NCBI GenBank assembly: GCA_036646055.1
Contig: JAVXMY010000003.1
Location: 62,001 to 126,000 of the forward strand
DNA: 64,000 nt
Direction: 5' to 3'
Origin: JAVWMQ01 sp036646055
GTDB taxonomy: Bacteria > Bacillota > Clostridia > Peptostreptococcales > Anaerovoracaceae
Part shown: one piece after another, positions 44,373 to 53,661 of the stretch
How the letters are laid out: every line of letters starts with the position of its first letter
Position numbering within the stretch: the first letter of the stretch is position 1
Position numbers and translations under genes: made by a program
Notes under the pieces: model-generated
Databases searched by the model: none
Told to the model about the DNA's origin: nothing
Seen by the model: the letters and a program-made list of their open reading frames with translations, nothing else

Positions 44373-45619
44373 TATTTTCTCCTATCTAGTAGTTTTCTAA
44401 TGTCAGCTGTTACATCCTTGGCCAATTTATGATCCTTGCCTTGAGCCGTCACTCCAACAGTTACATCTCCAGAAGTTATAACTCCCGGGAAAAAAAACGT
44501 GCATCTATCTTTGTCGTTTGCCACATTGGTCATTAAATCCATCTTTTTTCCTTCATGACAAATATATTCATTTAGAACTTCATTGCTAGTTGCCGCAATA
44601 ACATAGTCCATACCAATAAGATCTTCTTCCATACAAACTCTATTTACAATATTAATATTATCAAGTGCCTTAATTTCGTCACTAATTGTCGGTGCTACAA
44701 CTTTAATATTGCAATTAAATTTGTGCAAAGTCTTTACTCTTCTAGTTGCAATTTTGCCACCACCAACTACTAAAAAATTCTTATCTTTTACATTAACAAA
44801 TATAGGGAACCACTCCCTCTTTGTCTCTAAACTGCAATGAGCGAGTTTTGACATACCATAATCTTCACAAAGAATTTCTAATGTTTCTAATACCGAAACC
44901 CCTTCTTCTACCAATGGTCTACCTATTACTATTAATTTAGAATTTGTTGCTTGAGCCGCCTGGAATTTTTCCATAAAGCCGCCGTTTTTGCCCCCATCTT
45001 TAGTTACCACAACCTTAGTTCCTAGTTGATTTATAAGGGCTATGTTAAATTCTTCTGTAAATGGTCCCTGCATAGAAATCAAGTTTCTGCCTTCATACCC
45101 TAAGGTGTTACATTGGTCAATAATATGACCTATTGGAAGAATCCTTGCAAAAAGTCGTTCCTTAAAGTTGTTTACTTGAGTAAATGTTTCAAGTTCTTTA
45201 CTGCCTACTGTCAAAAGCACCTTTTCACTGGTCTTATTTAATACCTCAACAGCTTCCTTAGTGTCTGAAACAAAGACTACTTCCTCTTCATCTACAAGAC
45301 TATTTGACTGGCTGTCTCTTAACACTCTAAGATATTTTTTGCCACAATAATTAGCAGCTTCCTTAATATTTGCTGTAACAATATCTGCATAAGGATGAGT
45401 CGTATCGATTATTAAATCGTAATTTTCATTTGTGATTAAATCCTTCATTTCTTCAAGGTTTAACCGCCCCTCTAGTACCTTAATATTTGACTTTGTTGCC
45501 TCTAGTATTTCCTTGCCGTAATTTGTTGCAACACATCCATGAACTTCTATTCCTTGGCCTATTTGAGAAAGCAGTTGCCTGCCCTCTGTTGTACCTGCAA
45601 AAACCAAAATCTTTTTCAT
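44372..45619 (-). CDS. cbiJ: Fusion of cobalt-precorrin-6A reductase (CbiJ) and precorrin-2 dehydrogenase (CysG-N/Met8-like)
   Basis: The first half (residues 1-250) is a CbiJ/CobK reductase: VFAGTTEGRQLLSQI, IIDTTHPYADIVT and SMQGPFTEEFN. The second half (about 268-415) resembles precorrin-2 dehydrogenase, the NAD-binding part of siroheme synthase: WFPIFVNVKDKNFLVVGGGK and TNVANDKDRCTFFFPGVI. The fusion would join an early step (precorrin-2 to sirohydrochlorin) to a late step (precorrin-6A reduction). A separate sirohydrochlorin cobaltochelatase (CbiK) is encoded elsewhere in the cluster. The start is coupled to the end of cbiH by TAATG. Confidence 0.93.
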   Translation of the reverse strand: MKKILVFAGTTEGRQLLSQIGQGIEVHGCVATNYGKEILEATKSNIKVLEGRLNLEEMKDLITNENYDLIIDTTHPYADIVTANIKEAANYCGKKYLRVLRDSQSNSLVDEEEVVFVSDTKEAVEVLNKTSEKVLLTVGSKELETFTQVNNFKERLFARILPIGHIIDQCNTLGYEGRNLISMQGPFTEEFNIALINQLGTKVVVTKDGGKNGGFMEKFQAAQATNSKLIVIGRPLVEEGVSVLETLEILCEDYGMSKLAHCSLETKREWFPIFVNVKDKNFLVVGGGKIATRRVKTLHKFNCNIKVVAPTISDEIKALDNINIVNRVCMEEDLIGMDYVIAATSNEVLNEYICHEGKKMDLMTNVANDKDRCTFFFPGVITSGDVTVGVTAQGKDHKLAKDVTADIRKLLDRRK

Positions 45620-46344
45620 TATTTTTTGTATCCTCTTGGTGTTACCATTTTTCCGTTTATGTTTCTAGTTGAACTGTTTCCAATAAATACAGTTGTAAAC
45701 ATATCAACTTTAGTATCTCTTAGTTCTTTTAGGGTTAAGACTATTCCCTCTTCACCTTCTCTACCAATGTTCCTTACATACCCACACACTGTATCTGGAC
45801 TTTTGTATTTTAGAGTAATGTCGCAAGCCTTTTTTAAGTAATCGCGTCTTTTAATACTTGAAGGATTATATAAACATGTGATCATATCTGACATTGCTGC
45901 ACAGTCTAATCTTTTTTCAATTAATTCCCAAGGCGTTAATAAGTCGCTTAAACTAATTACTGAAAAGTCGTGGATTAATGGGGCTCCTAAAACTCCAGCG
46001 CCACTACATGCTGCTGTAATTCCACAAACTATTTCAATCTCTATTTCCGGATGGTCTTCTGATAATTCATAAATTAATCCAGCCATTCCGTAAACTCCAG
46101 AATCTCCGCTACATACCATTGCCACAGTTTTGCCTTTTAATGCTTCATCAACTGCTAACTGACATCTTGCAACTTCCTGTTTCATAGGTGTTGATAAAAA
46201 CTTTTTATGTGAGAAGTCATCCTTAACTAGGTCTACATAAACTGTATATCCTGCAATTATATCGCACTCTTCTAAGGCTTCCATTGCTCTTCCTGTTGCA
46301 TATTTTAAATCTCCAGGCCCTAGACCTACAACGTAAATTTTCAT
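45619..46344 (-). CDS. cbiH: Cobalt-precorrin-3 C17-methyltransferase CbiH
   Basis: SAM-dependent enzyme that methylates C17 and contracts the ring. The 241-residue protein has the methyltransferase blocks VVGLGPGDLKYATGRAM, MVCSGDSGVYGMAGLIYEL and SLSDLLTPWELIEKRL. It lies between hemA and the cbiJ fusion. A GGAGAAAT site lies upstream of the ATG. It contains no extra C-terminal domain, unlike some fused CbiH proteins. Confidence 0.95.
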   Translation of the reverse strand: MKIYVVGLGPGDLKYATGRAMEALEECDIIAGYTVYVDLVKDDFSHKKFLSTPMKQEVARCQLAVDEALKGKTVAMVCSGDSGVYGMAGLIYELSEDHPEIEIEIVCGITAACSGAGVLGAPLIHDFSVISLSDLLTPWELIEKRLDCAAMSDMITCLYNPSSIKRRDYLKKACDITLKYKSPDTVCGYVRNIGREGEEGIVLTLKELRDTKVDMFTTVFIGNSSTRNINGKMVTPRGYKK

Positions 46345-46357
46345 ATATTTCTCCTAA

Positions 46358-47599
46358 TTATTTTTTGATTGTATCTTTTTTTGCTGATTCTAAAATGGCA
46401 TTAAAGCAAATATCCCAGTATTCTTCTGGAAGTGTATCTTTTAATCCACAAAGGAGTTTGTTAATTCCTTTTTTTGAAGCTTCAACTACGACTTCTTCCA
46501 TATTTTCTTGGATATCTTCCTGACTTAATTCTGATTTAGTTCTAAGCCAAGTGTCATTTGCTGCCAAATCCAATATTTTTGTTACTGTTGGCATACGTTT
46601 TCTAAACTTTACCCACTTCTCAATTTCCTGTCCATAGGACTCTAATACATTTTTTGCTTTTTCTATATTTAATTCTTTATTTTCATCGTAAATTCCTGTG
46701 TCAAGACTATCTATATCTAGAATTTTTATTTCTCGATTTTCAGAAATTTTAGGGTCTATATCCCTTGGTACTGCCAAATCTAGCCAAATTGCAGGTTCTA
46801 TAATTGATGCTTCCTTAATATCCTCAAGGCTTATTGTATAATGAGGGCTTAATGTTGCACTTATAACAATTTCTGCATCCTTTAAATTTTCTATGCGCTT
46901 TTCATAGGGAACCATTGTGCACCCTTCTGGTATTAAGGATTCTCTATTATCTGCATTGTGATATTTTTTTCTTAAAGTCATAAAAACATCTGCCTTAGCT
47001 CGAACTAAATGTTCCGCAATTAAAACACCCATTTTGCCATTGCCAATAATTAGACAACGTTTACCTTTAATATCACCATAAGCATCGATTAATTTGCTTA
47101 TGCCACTATTAGCAACAGATGGATTATATGTGGTTAAACTAACTGTAGTTTTAACTTTTTTAGCAGCACTAATACTATTTTGAAAAATTTTCTCAATATA
47201 CTTGTCCGATGTTTTATTCTTTCTTGTTAATTGTAGTGCTTCTTTTATTTGAGTTACTATTTGGTCTTCACCAAATACTTTGGAATTAATGCCACAAGAG
47301 GTAACTAGCAAATGTTCAACTGCTGCTTTTCCTTTTCTACATACAAAATATTTTTGGCTTTGATTTTTTTCAACATTTTTAATGTTACACAAAACTTCAT
47401 CTGGATTTATGCAGCCTTTATCACCACTAATCCAAAGTTCAGTCCTATTACATGTAGATAAAATTAGGCAACCGTTAACGCCATCAATGGTATTAATTTC
47501 TTTCATAGCTTCTATGGCTTCACTTGTTGTAAATGCAAACTTTTCTCTTACATCTAGAGAAGCAATGCTATGATCTATCCCAACCATTTTAAATTCCAT
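46358..47599 (-). CDS. hemA: Glutamyl-tRNA reductase HemA
   Basis: NADPH-dependent first step of C5-pathway tetrapyrrole synthesis, giving glutamate-1-semialdehyde. The catalytic cysteine is in LILSTCNRTELW (about residue 50), the NADP-binding block is CLIIGNGKMGVLIAEHL, and LAVPRDIDP is conserved. The length of 413 is normal. Its start is coupled with the stop of cbiF (TAATG). It lies within the riboswitch-controlled half of the cluster, whereas hemL and hemB, which act after it, lie in the other half. Confidence 0.96.
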   Translation of the reverse strand: MEFKMVGIDHSIASLDVREKFAFTTSEAIEAMKEINTIDGVNGCLILSTCNRTELWISGDKGCINPDEVLCNIKNVEKNQSQKYFVCRKGKAAVEHLLVTSCGINSKVFGEDQIVTQIKEALQLTRKNKTSDKYIEKIFQNSISAAKKVKTTVSLTTYNPSVANSGISKLIDAYGDIKGKRCLIIGNGKMGVLIAEHLVRAKADVFMTLRKKYHNADNRESLIPEGCTMVPYEKRIENLKDAEIVISATLSPHYTISLEDIKEASIIEPAIWLDLAVPRDIDPKISENREIKILDIDSLDTGIYDENKELNIEKAKNVLESYGQEIEKWVKFRKRMPTVTKILDLAANDTWLRTKSELSQEDIQENMEEVVVEASKKGINKLLCGLKDTLPEEYWDICFNAILESAKKDTIKK

Positions 47600-48354
47600 T
47601 ATTTTGTCGCCTTTCTAAATTCATGTGTAAATGATGGATCGTAAAGCAATGATCTTTCATACTCATTTCCAAGGAAATTTCCCACAAGAATTAAGGCCGT
47701 TTTTGTTATGTTATTTTCCTTTGCGATTTGAGGCAAGGTTTCAATTGTTCCTCTAAATACTTTTTCATCTGGCCATGTTGCCTTATATACAATTGCTGCT
47801 TTAGTATCAGGGGCATAGCCACCTGCAACTAACTCCTTAGATAAATCTTCAAGCATACCTGTACTTAGGAAAATTGCCATTGTAGCTTGATGGGCTGCAA
47901 ATGATCTAATGCTTTCCTTCTCTGGTACTGGAGTTCTTCCTGCCATTCTAGTAATAATTACTGACTGAGAAACATTAGGCAGAGTATATTCCGCCTTTAA
48001 GGCTGCTGCTGCACCGCAAAACGAGCTAACTCCTGGTGTTACATCATAGTCAAATCCTAGTTGATCAAGAAGGTCCATTTGTTCTCTAATAGCACCAAAA
48101 ATACTAGGGTCTCCTGTATGAAGTCTAACTGTATTCTTACCTTCAGCTTCTCCCCTTTTCATGACATCTATTACATCTTCAAGAGTCATACTAGCGCTAT
48201 CAAAGATTTCGCATCCCTTTTTAGCAATTTTTAAATGAGCTGGATTAACCAGTGACCCTGCATATATTATTATATCTGCCTCCATTAAAAGTTTTTGTCC
48301 TCTTACTGTAATTAAGTCTGCAGCTCCAGACCCTGCGCCTACAAAATTTATCAT
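47599..48354 (-). CDS. cbiF: Cobalt-precorrin-4 C11-methyltransferase CbiF
   Basis: SAM-dependent methylation of C11. The 251-residue protein shows INFVGAGSGAADLITVRG at the N-terminus, VRLHTGDPSIFGAIREQM, and the GVSSFCGAAAALKAEYTLP segment that is typical of CbiF/CobM. The start lies 1 base after the cbiD stop; AGGTG serves as the ribosome binding site. Confidence 0.96.
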   Translation of the reverse strand: MINFVGAGSGAADLITVRGQKLLMEADIIIYAGSLVNPAHLKIAKKGCEIFDSASMTLEDVIDVMKRGEAEGKNTVRLHTGDPSIFGAIREQMDLLDQLGFDYDVTPGVSSFCGAAAALKAEYTLPNVSQSVIITRMAGRTPVPEKESIRSFAAHQATMAIFLSTGMLEDLSKELVAGGYAPDTKAAIVYKATWPDEKVFRGTIETLPQIAKENNITKTALILVGNFLGNEYERSLLYDPSFTHEFRKATK

Positions 48355-48355
48355 A

Positions 48356-49468
48356 CTAACACCTATTCATCCTTTCAATTATCCCATCTACACTGCTGCT
48401 TTTAATCAACAATCCGTATTTGTTGGAAAAAGTTATTACTCCAACATTTATATTCTTTCCAAGAACTTTTGTAACATTATCTTCAATGCTAATTAATAAA
48501 GCTTTCATCAACTTTTCTTTAAATCCTAATGACTCCAATATATCTATAGCATCGTCAACCATTACACAATTTTTAATTTTATTTCTTATAGCTTCATCTG
48601 CACCTAATTTTTCTAGGTGGTTACTTATTATTTCCATTCTTCTGTCGCCATACTTAGAATGTGTATTCATAACTCCCCCAGCCACTTTGACAAGTTTACC
48701 CAAATGGCCAGAAAAAATAATTTCTTTAAAACCCATTTCTTTTACAAACAAAAGTGCATCTCCAATAAAGTTACTACACTTGACAGTATCCTCTTCTGAT
48801 ATTACAGTATTGCTTTTTAAAAAAGCCTGCCCATAGTTACCTGGAGTTATGCATATAGAGTTTTTACCTTCAGCTTTTCTAACATTTAACTCAACTTTAA
48901 TTGTATCAATCAAAGCTTGCTCGCTCATTGGTTCTACAATACCACTAGTTCCTAAAATTGAAATACCACCGACTATTCCCAGTTTAGGGTTAAAAGTTTT
49001 TTTGGCTAACTCTCTGCCCTTTGGAACAACAATTGTAATTTCAATAGATCCACTAAAACCCATTTTATTCTTTATATCTCTAGCTTCGTTTATAATCATT
49101 TTTCTTGGAACAGGATTTATTGCCGGCTCATTAACCTTACATGCAAGGCCAGGTTTAGTTACAGTTCCAACGCCTTTGCCTCCCTTTAGAATAATCCTAT
49201 CTAGGTTGTCCTCAATAAGGGAAACATAGGCATATATTAATGCCCCTGCTGTTACATCCGGGTCATCACCGCTATATTTTCTAACAGCACATCTAAAGAT
49301 ATTTCTAATCTTTTTTTTGTACAGTAGTTTTAAATTTAATTCTGTATTGTTAGGTGTTACCACTTTTACTTTTTCCGGAAAAACTCCAGTTAGAGCTGCT
49401 GCCACTGCTCCTTGAGTAGCTGCTGCTGCACAAGTGCCTGTAGTATAGCCTTTTTTTAACAACTTCAT
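48356..49468 (-). CDS. cbiD: Cobalt-precorrin-5B C1-methyltransferase CbiD
   Basis: Methylates C1 in the oxygen-independent pathway and marks the route as anaerobic. The N-terminus KKGYTTGTCAAAATQGAV is the family signature, then GDDPDVTAGALIYAYV, LGTSGIVEPMSEQALI and FSGHLGKLVKVAGGVMNTHS follow. The length of 370 is normal. It starts 15 bases after btuD with an AGAGGA site. Confidence 0.96.
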   Translation of the reverse strand: MKLLKKGYTTGTCAAAATQGAVAAALTGVFPEKVKVVTPNNTELNLKLLYKKKIRNIFRCAVRKYSGDDPDVTAGALIYAYVSLIEDNLDRIILKGGKGVGTVTKPGLACKVNEPAINPVPRKMIINEARDIKNKMGFSGSIEITIVVPKGRELAKKTFNPKLGIVGGISILGTSGIVEPMSEQALIDTIKVELNVRKAEGKNSICITPGNYGQAFLKSNTVISEEDTVKCSNFIGDALLFVKEMGFKEIIFSGHLGKLVKVAGGVMNTHSKYGDRRMEIISNHLEKLGADEAIRNKIKNCVMVDDAIDILESLGFKEKLMKALLISIEDNVTKVLGKNINVGVITFSNKYGLLIKSSSVDGIIERMNRC

Positions 49469-49483
49469 TGATGATCCTCTTAA

Positions 49484-50254
49484 TTACTCATTAATATTTA
49501 TAAAAAATCCTTTGTCTTCTACTAATTCTAAATCCACCTTGAATACATCCTTCATACTTGCTAAAGTCATTACTTCTTTTGGATCTCCATAGCCAATAAT
49601 TTGGCCATTATCTATTAAGCAAACCTTATCGCTATATCTATATGCAATATTAATATCATGCATTACAGATATAACCATAATGTTTTTTTCTTCTATTTTT
49701 TTTCTTAAATATTTTATCATATTTGCCTTATTACTAATATCAAGAGCTGAAAAAGCTTCATCTAAGAATATTATTTCTGTATCTTGGGCTAAAGCCGCTG
49801 CCAGAAGAACTCTCTGCTGTTCACCTCCACTAATATCTGTAATTAGTCTATCCTTAAATTTAAGTACATCTGTATCTTCCATAGCTTTAATTACTATTTC
49901 ATAATCTTCACTAGTTAAAGAATTAATATTCTTCCTATATGGATATCTACCTAGAGATACAGATTCTATACAAGTAAACGGGAATACCGCTTCTTGTTTC
50001 TGATTTATAACAGTGAAAATTTTAGCCTTCTCATTAGAATCTATGTTTTTCAATTTTTTATTGTTTATTTCTATCCCGCCACTTTCGGCAGAAAGCAATC
50101 CTGTTATTAATTTTAAAAAAGTGGATTTACCAGACCCATTAGGTCCTAGTATAGAAATAAATCCACCATTCATTTCAATATCTATACCATTAAAAATTTT
50201 ATTTCCGTCATATCCAAAGACTAAGTCTTTTACCTTTAATTTTGGGTTAATCAT
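49484..50254 (-). CDS. ABC transporter ATP-binding protein, BtuD/FepC type
   Basis: ATPase of a metal-chelate or corrinoid importer. Walker A LGPNGSGKSTFLKL (about residues 36-49), signature SGGEQQRVLLAAAL, and Walker B IIFLDEAFSALD are present in a 256-residue protein. The start overlaps the permease stop by one base, so the two form one transporter. The place inside the cobalamin cluster and the riboswitch upstream favour a corrinoid, cobinamide or cobalt-chelate substrate, but the family also moves siderophores and haem. Confidence 0.9.
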   Translation of the reverse strand: MINPKLKVKDLVFGYDGNKIFNGIDIEMNGGFISILGPNGSGKSTFLKLITGLLSAESGGIEINNKKLKNIDSNEKAKIFTVINQKQEAVFPFTCIESVSLGRYPYRKNINSLTSEDYEIVIKAMEDTDVLKFKDRLITDISGGEQQRVLLAAALAQDTEIIFLDEAFSALDISNKANMIKYLRKKIEEKNIMVISVMHDINIAYRYSDKVCLIDNGQIIGYGDPKEVMTLASMKDVFKVDLELVEDKGFFININE

Positions 50255-51318
50255 TATGAAAACAAACCTCCCCTTTTGGATTTTCTAAGGAATACATAAA
50301 TAAAGAAAGGACCTCCAACTAAGGTTGTCAAAACACCTACTGGAATTTCTCCTCCAAAAAGAACTCTAGTCACATTATCAGCAACCATAAGCAATAATCC
50401 TCCAGCCAAAGCTGACATAGGTATAAGGTTCCTATTATTCGAAGTTACACCAAACCTTAGTAAATGAGGAATTACTAATCCTACAAATCCAATAACCCCT
50501 GCAACAGAAACACAAGCTGCTGTCATTAATGATGCTACTGTTAACAAAATACGTCTAACCTTCTTAACATTAATTCCTAAAACTGTAGCTGTATCATCTC
50601 CATTACAAAGAACATTTAATTCATTTGCATAGTAAATACATATAGCTACACAAAATGATATAACTGGTACAGCAACAAAAACATGAGTCCATGTTCTTGA
50701 GGCTAAACTTCCCATTATCCAAAATACTATTGCACCAACTTCATCACCTGCAGCATATTTAATAAAACTAATTCCTGCAGATAAAATAGAACTAACAATA
50801 ATACCTGCAATTATTAAGTTACTTGAGCTAAGACCACTACCTCTACTTGCAATCTTCATAACCACAAACAATGTTAAAATTGCACCTACAAAAGCTGCTG
50901 GTAACACAGGAATTGTTGCAATTGCAAGTATTCCTGTGACGAATATTGCAATAGATGCACCTAAAGCTGCACCTGTTGAGATTCCAATTGTGTATGGATC
51001 TGCCAAGGGATTCATTAGTAATGACTGAAAAACTGCCCCTGCAACAGAAAGTCCAGCCCCAACAAATATCCCACATATAATTCTAGGCAACCTAATATCC
51101 CAAATTATAGCTACAATTCCTTCCGGAATATCCCCATACATTTCTGGATTAAAGGTTATTTTGCCGATAATTATTTTATATATACTAGTTAATGAAATAT
51201 CTGCATCTCCAAAAGTTGCACATACCCCAATCATTATTACAGATAATATAGTTAACCCCAAAATAACTATTTTGCTAAACCTATTCTTTTTTATTATCTC
51301 TTTTGCCCCTATAGGCAT
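50254..51318 (-). CDS. ABC transporter permease, FecCD/BtuC type
   Basis: Membrane permease with about ten transmembrane helices, partner of the ATPase at 49484-50254. Signature segments are WDIRLPRIICGIFVGAGLSV, GAVFQSLLMNPLADPYTIGI and VAGVIGFVGLVIPHLLR. I start at the ATG at 51318 (354 residues) with AGGA seven bases upstream; a TTG at 51333 with GAGAGGA six bases upstream is an equal alternative. The substrate-binding proteins are likely to be the two BtuF-like genes further upstream in the same unit. Confidence 0.9.
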   Translation of the reverse strand: MPIGAKEIIKKNRFSKIVILGLTILSVIMIGVCATFGDADISLTSIYKIIIGKITFNPEMYGDIPEGIVAIIWDIRLPRIICGIFVGAGLSVAGAVFQSLLMNPLADPYTIGISTGAALGASIAIFVTGILAIATIPVLPAAFVGAILTLFVVMKIASRGSGLSSSNLIIAGIIVSSILSAGISFIKYAAGDEVGAIVFWIMGSLASRTWTHVFVAVPVISFCVAICIYYANELNVLCNGDDTATVLGINVKKVRRILLTVASLMTAACVSVAGVIGFVGLVIPHLLRFGVTSNNRNLIPMSALAGGLLLMVADNVTRVLFGGEIPVGVLTTLVGGPFFIYVFLRKSKRGGLFS

Positions 51319-51353
51319 AAATTTGTCCTGCAAAAGATATCCTCTCTTTCGAT

Positions 51354-52043
51354 TTACTTTCTTGTTAGTACAACAGATAAATAATCCTTGTTTTCTTTTA
51401 ACCCTTTAACAACATCTGTTTTGAATTCAGCATCCTCAAAACCACAACGTAAAGCTAATATAGCTTTTTCAGTTAAACCCTTTTCTTCTAACAAAGAAAC
51501 TACTCTTTCTTCACGCTTATAGACCTTCATAAATCCAAATGTATCACAAGCATCTAAAACTTTAGATATTTGTTGGTCATTTGCATTCATAGGAATAATA
51601 GCTAAGACTTCATCCTTCTCAATTAAAGGTCGATTAGCTAATGCTGCTGCTGCACAAAAACTTGTAATTCCAGGAATTGTTTCAATTTCAACATCAGTAT
51701 CTTTTAATGCCTTGACAATATATCCATATGTACTATAGACCCCAGGATCTCCTAAGGTAATAAATCCAACATTCTTACCTTCATTTATCTTCTTAACAAT
51801 AATATCCGCTGCTACTCTGCCGGCCCTATTAAAAACTTCTTCATCAATAACCATAGGGAAATCAATATATTCGATTTCTAGTGACTCTTTAAAATACTTA
51901 TTAGCAATTTTATTAGCTACACCTGGCTTGTTTTTTTGTGTTTCTGGAACCAAAAGCACATCTAACATTTCAATTGTTTCTACTGCCTTAATAGTCAATA
52001 GTTTTTCGTCTCCCGGTCCAACTCCAATTCCATAAAATTTCAT
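51354..52043 (-). CDS. cbiL: Cobalt-factor II / precorrin-2 C20-methyltransferase CbiL
   Basis: SAM-dependent methylation of C20, the step after metal insertion. The 229-residue protein begins MKFYGIGVGPGDEKLLTIKA and shows FITLGDPGVYSTYGYIVKAL and the GITSFCAAAALANRPL block. The start at 52041-52043 is set by GGAGG eight bases upstream; a TTG at 52056-52058 would include that site in the coding sequence. It stands between two ABC transporter pairs. Confidence 0.95.
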   Translation of the reverse strand: MKFYGIGVGPGDEKLLTIKAVETIEMLDVLLVPETQKNKPGVANKIANKYFKESLEIEYIDFPMVIDEEVFNRAGRVAADIIVKKINEGKNVGFITLGDPGVYSTYGYIVKALKDTDVEIETIPGITSFCAAAALANRPLIEKDEVLAIIPMNANDQQISKVLDACDTFGFMKVYKREERVVSLLEEKGLTEKAILALRCGFEDAEFKTDVVKGLKENKDYLSVVLTRK

Positions 52044-52070
52044 ATCTATATCCTCCAAAATTTTTAATAT

Positions 52071-52811
52071 TTAAGCTGCTGTTTTGTGACATCTCCAAAG
52101 AGATAACCCAAAGAATAATACAAAGTACATTACCACTATTAATACACTTTTCATATCAAAGGCTTCATATGTTCCAATTGCACGAAGCATAGTTGAAACA
52201 TGAGTTAGTGGCAATACGTATATAAACTGTTTCAATATAACCGGTAACTGATCTACTGAGAAAAAAGTACCACATAAGAATGTCATAGGCATCATTACAT
52301 AAGTCCCAAATCTAGTCATATCTGCATGAGATGTAACTACTAAAGCTCCTAACATTCCAAGACATGAAAAAGTTAAACCTGATAAAAACATTATTGCTAT
52401 AAATGGTCCATTAATATTCATGCTAACTTGGAATATCCCAGCTACAAGTAAGACTATAAACCCACAATAAACGCCTCTAATTGACCCTGCAATGGCTTTG
52501 CCTAAGCAAAAGTTAAACATTGACATAGGCGCCAATACATATTGCTCAAATGTCTTATCATAAAGTCTGTTGGTGTTTAGAGTTATTGCAATTGCCTTGT
52601 AACTTGCATTCATTGTAGTTAAGGCAATAACCCCTGGTATTAAGAATTTAATATAAGTTATACCTTTTAGTGAAAATCCTCCACCCATACCAAATCCAAA
52701 TGCAACAATATATAAAATCGGTCCTATTACTGCACTTGTTGTTATTTTCAAAAACCCTCTTTTAAAAACAATCCACTCTTCCCACAAAATTGGGAGTATT
52801 TCTTTAAACAT
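52071..52811 (-). CDS. ABC-2 type permease (NatB/DrrB-like)
   Basis: Membrane component of a NatAB-like transporter; about six transmembrane helices over 246 residues, with an LAPMSMFNFCLGKAIAGSIR segment typical of ABC-2 permeases. The start at the ATG at 52809-52811 is set by AAGGGA about seven bases upstream; an earlier in-frame ATG at 52862 lies inside the ATPase gene and lacks a site. Such systems are usually exporters. Its role inside a cobalamin cluster is not clear. Confidence 0.85.
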   Translation of the reverse strand: MFKEILPILWEEWIVFKRGFLKITTSAVIGPILYIVAFGFGMGGGFSLKGITYIKFLIPGVIALTTMNASYKAIAITLNTNRLYDKTFEQYVLAPMSMFNFCLGKAIAGSIRGVYCGFIVLLVAGIFQVSMNINGPFIAIMFLSGLTFSCLGMLGALVVTSHADMTRFGTYVMMPMTFLCGTFFSVDQLPVILKQFIYVLPLTHVSTMLRAIGTYEAFDMKSVLIVVMYFVLFFGLSLWRCHKTAA

Positions 52812-52821
52812 AATTTTTCCC

Positions 52822-53661
52822 TTACTTCTGTAACTTCTTACTAGTATATTTAATATATACATCTTCTAAGTTGGTCTCTCTAATTAAGGTATCCACACCT
52901 AAACTAGCACCATATGCGCCTGCCTCTTCCCTAGAAGCAAAATAATTATAATTTGTAATTCCACCTTCAAAAGACTCCACAGTAAATGGATCAATCTTAG
53001 TCATAAAACCACTTGGGGAATCTTCCGCAAGTATTTTTCCTTCAGACATCATTCCAATTTTATCACACAAAACACTTGCTTCTTCAATATAGTGAGTTGT
53101 AAGAATTATAGTTAACCCTTCATTCTTTAACCTTCTAAGTAAATCCCAAATGCTTCTTCTAATTGTTGCATCAAGACCTACAGTTGGTTCATCTAAAAAT
53201 AATATTTTAGGGCTATGCATAACAGCTCTAATTATCATCAATTTTCTCTTGTTACCCCCAGATAACTTTCCAATTAGTTTCCCTTTGTCTTTGTCCATTT
53301 GTGCAAAAGTTAATAGTTCATCCACCTTAGTTTTAATTTCCTTACTTGGCATCTTGTGAAGTTTCCCATGTAAGGTTAAGGCTTCTACCGGCGTCATTTC
53401 TCGTTGCAAACTAAAGTGCTGTGAAACCATACCGAGTTCTTCTTTTATTCTTTTGTTTTGACGGCTCATTATTTCTCCGTCTATATATACTTCCCCTTCA
53501 TTGGCCTCAATTAAAGATGAAAGTATCTTCATAGTAGTAGTTTTACCAGCTCCATTTGGTCCTAAAAGTGCATAAGACATTCCCTTTTCAATATTAAGGT
53601 TAAGACCATTTACCGCCTTCTGCTTACCATATATTTTTGTAATATTATTTGCTTTTATCAT
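52822..53661 (-). CDS. ABC transporter ATPase (NatA/DrrA-like)
   Basis: A 279-residue ATPase of the ABC-2 class. Walker A LLGPNGAGKTTTMKIL, signature LSGGNKRKLMIIRAVM and Walker B ILFLDEPTVGLD are present, and a C-terminal DUF4162-like extension follows. It overlaps the end of the BtuF-like gene by 17 bases and is followed after 10 bases by the permease. It probably forms an exporter with the permease at 52071. Confidence 0.88.
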   Translation of the reverse strand: MIKANNITKIYGKQKAVNGLNLNIEKGMSYALLGPNGAGKTTTMKILSSLIEANEGEVYIDGEIMSRQNKRIKEELGMVSQHFSLQREMTPVEALTLHGKLHKMPSKEIKTKVDELLTFAQMDKDKGKLIGKLSGGNKRKLMIIRAVMHSPKILFLDEPTVGLDATIRRSIWDLLRRLKNEGLTIILTTHYIEEASVLCDKIGMMSEGKILAEDSPSGFMTKIDPFTVESFEGGITNYNYFASREEAGAYGASLGVDTLIRETNLEDVYIKYTSKKLQK

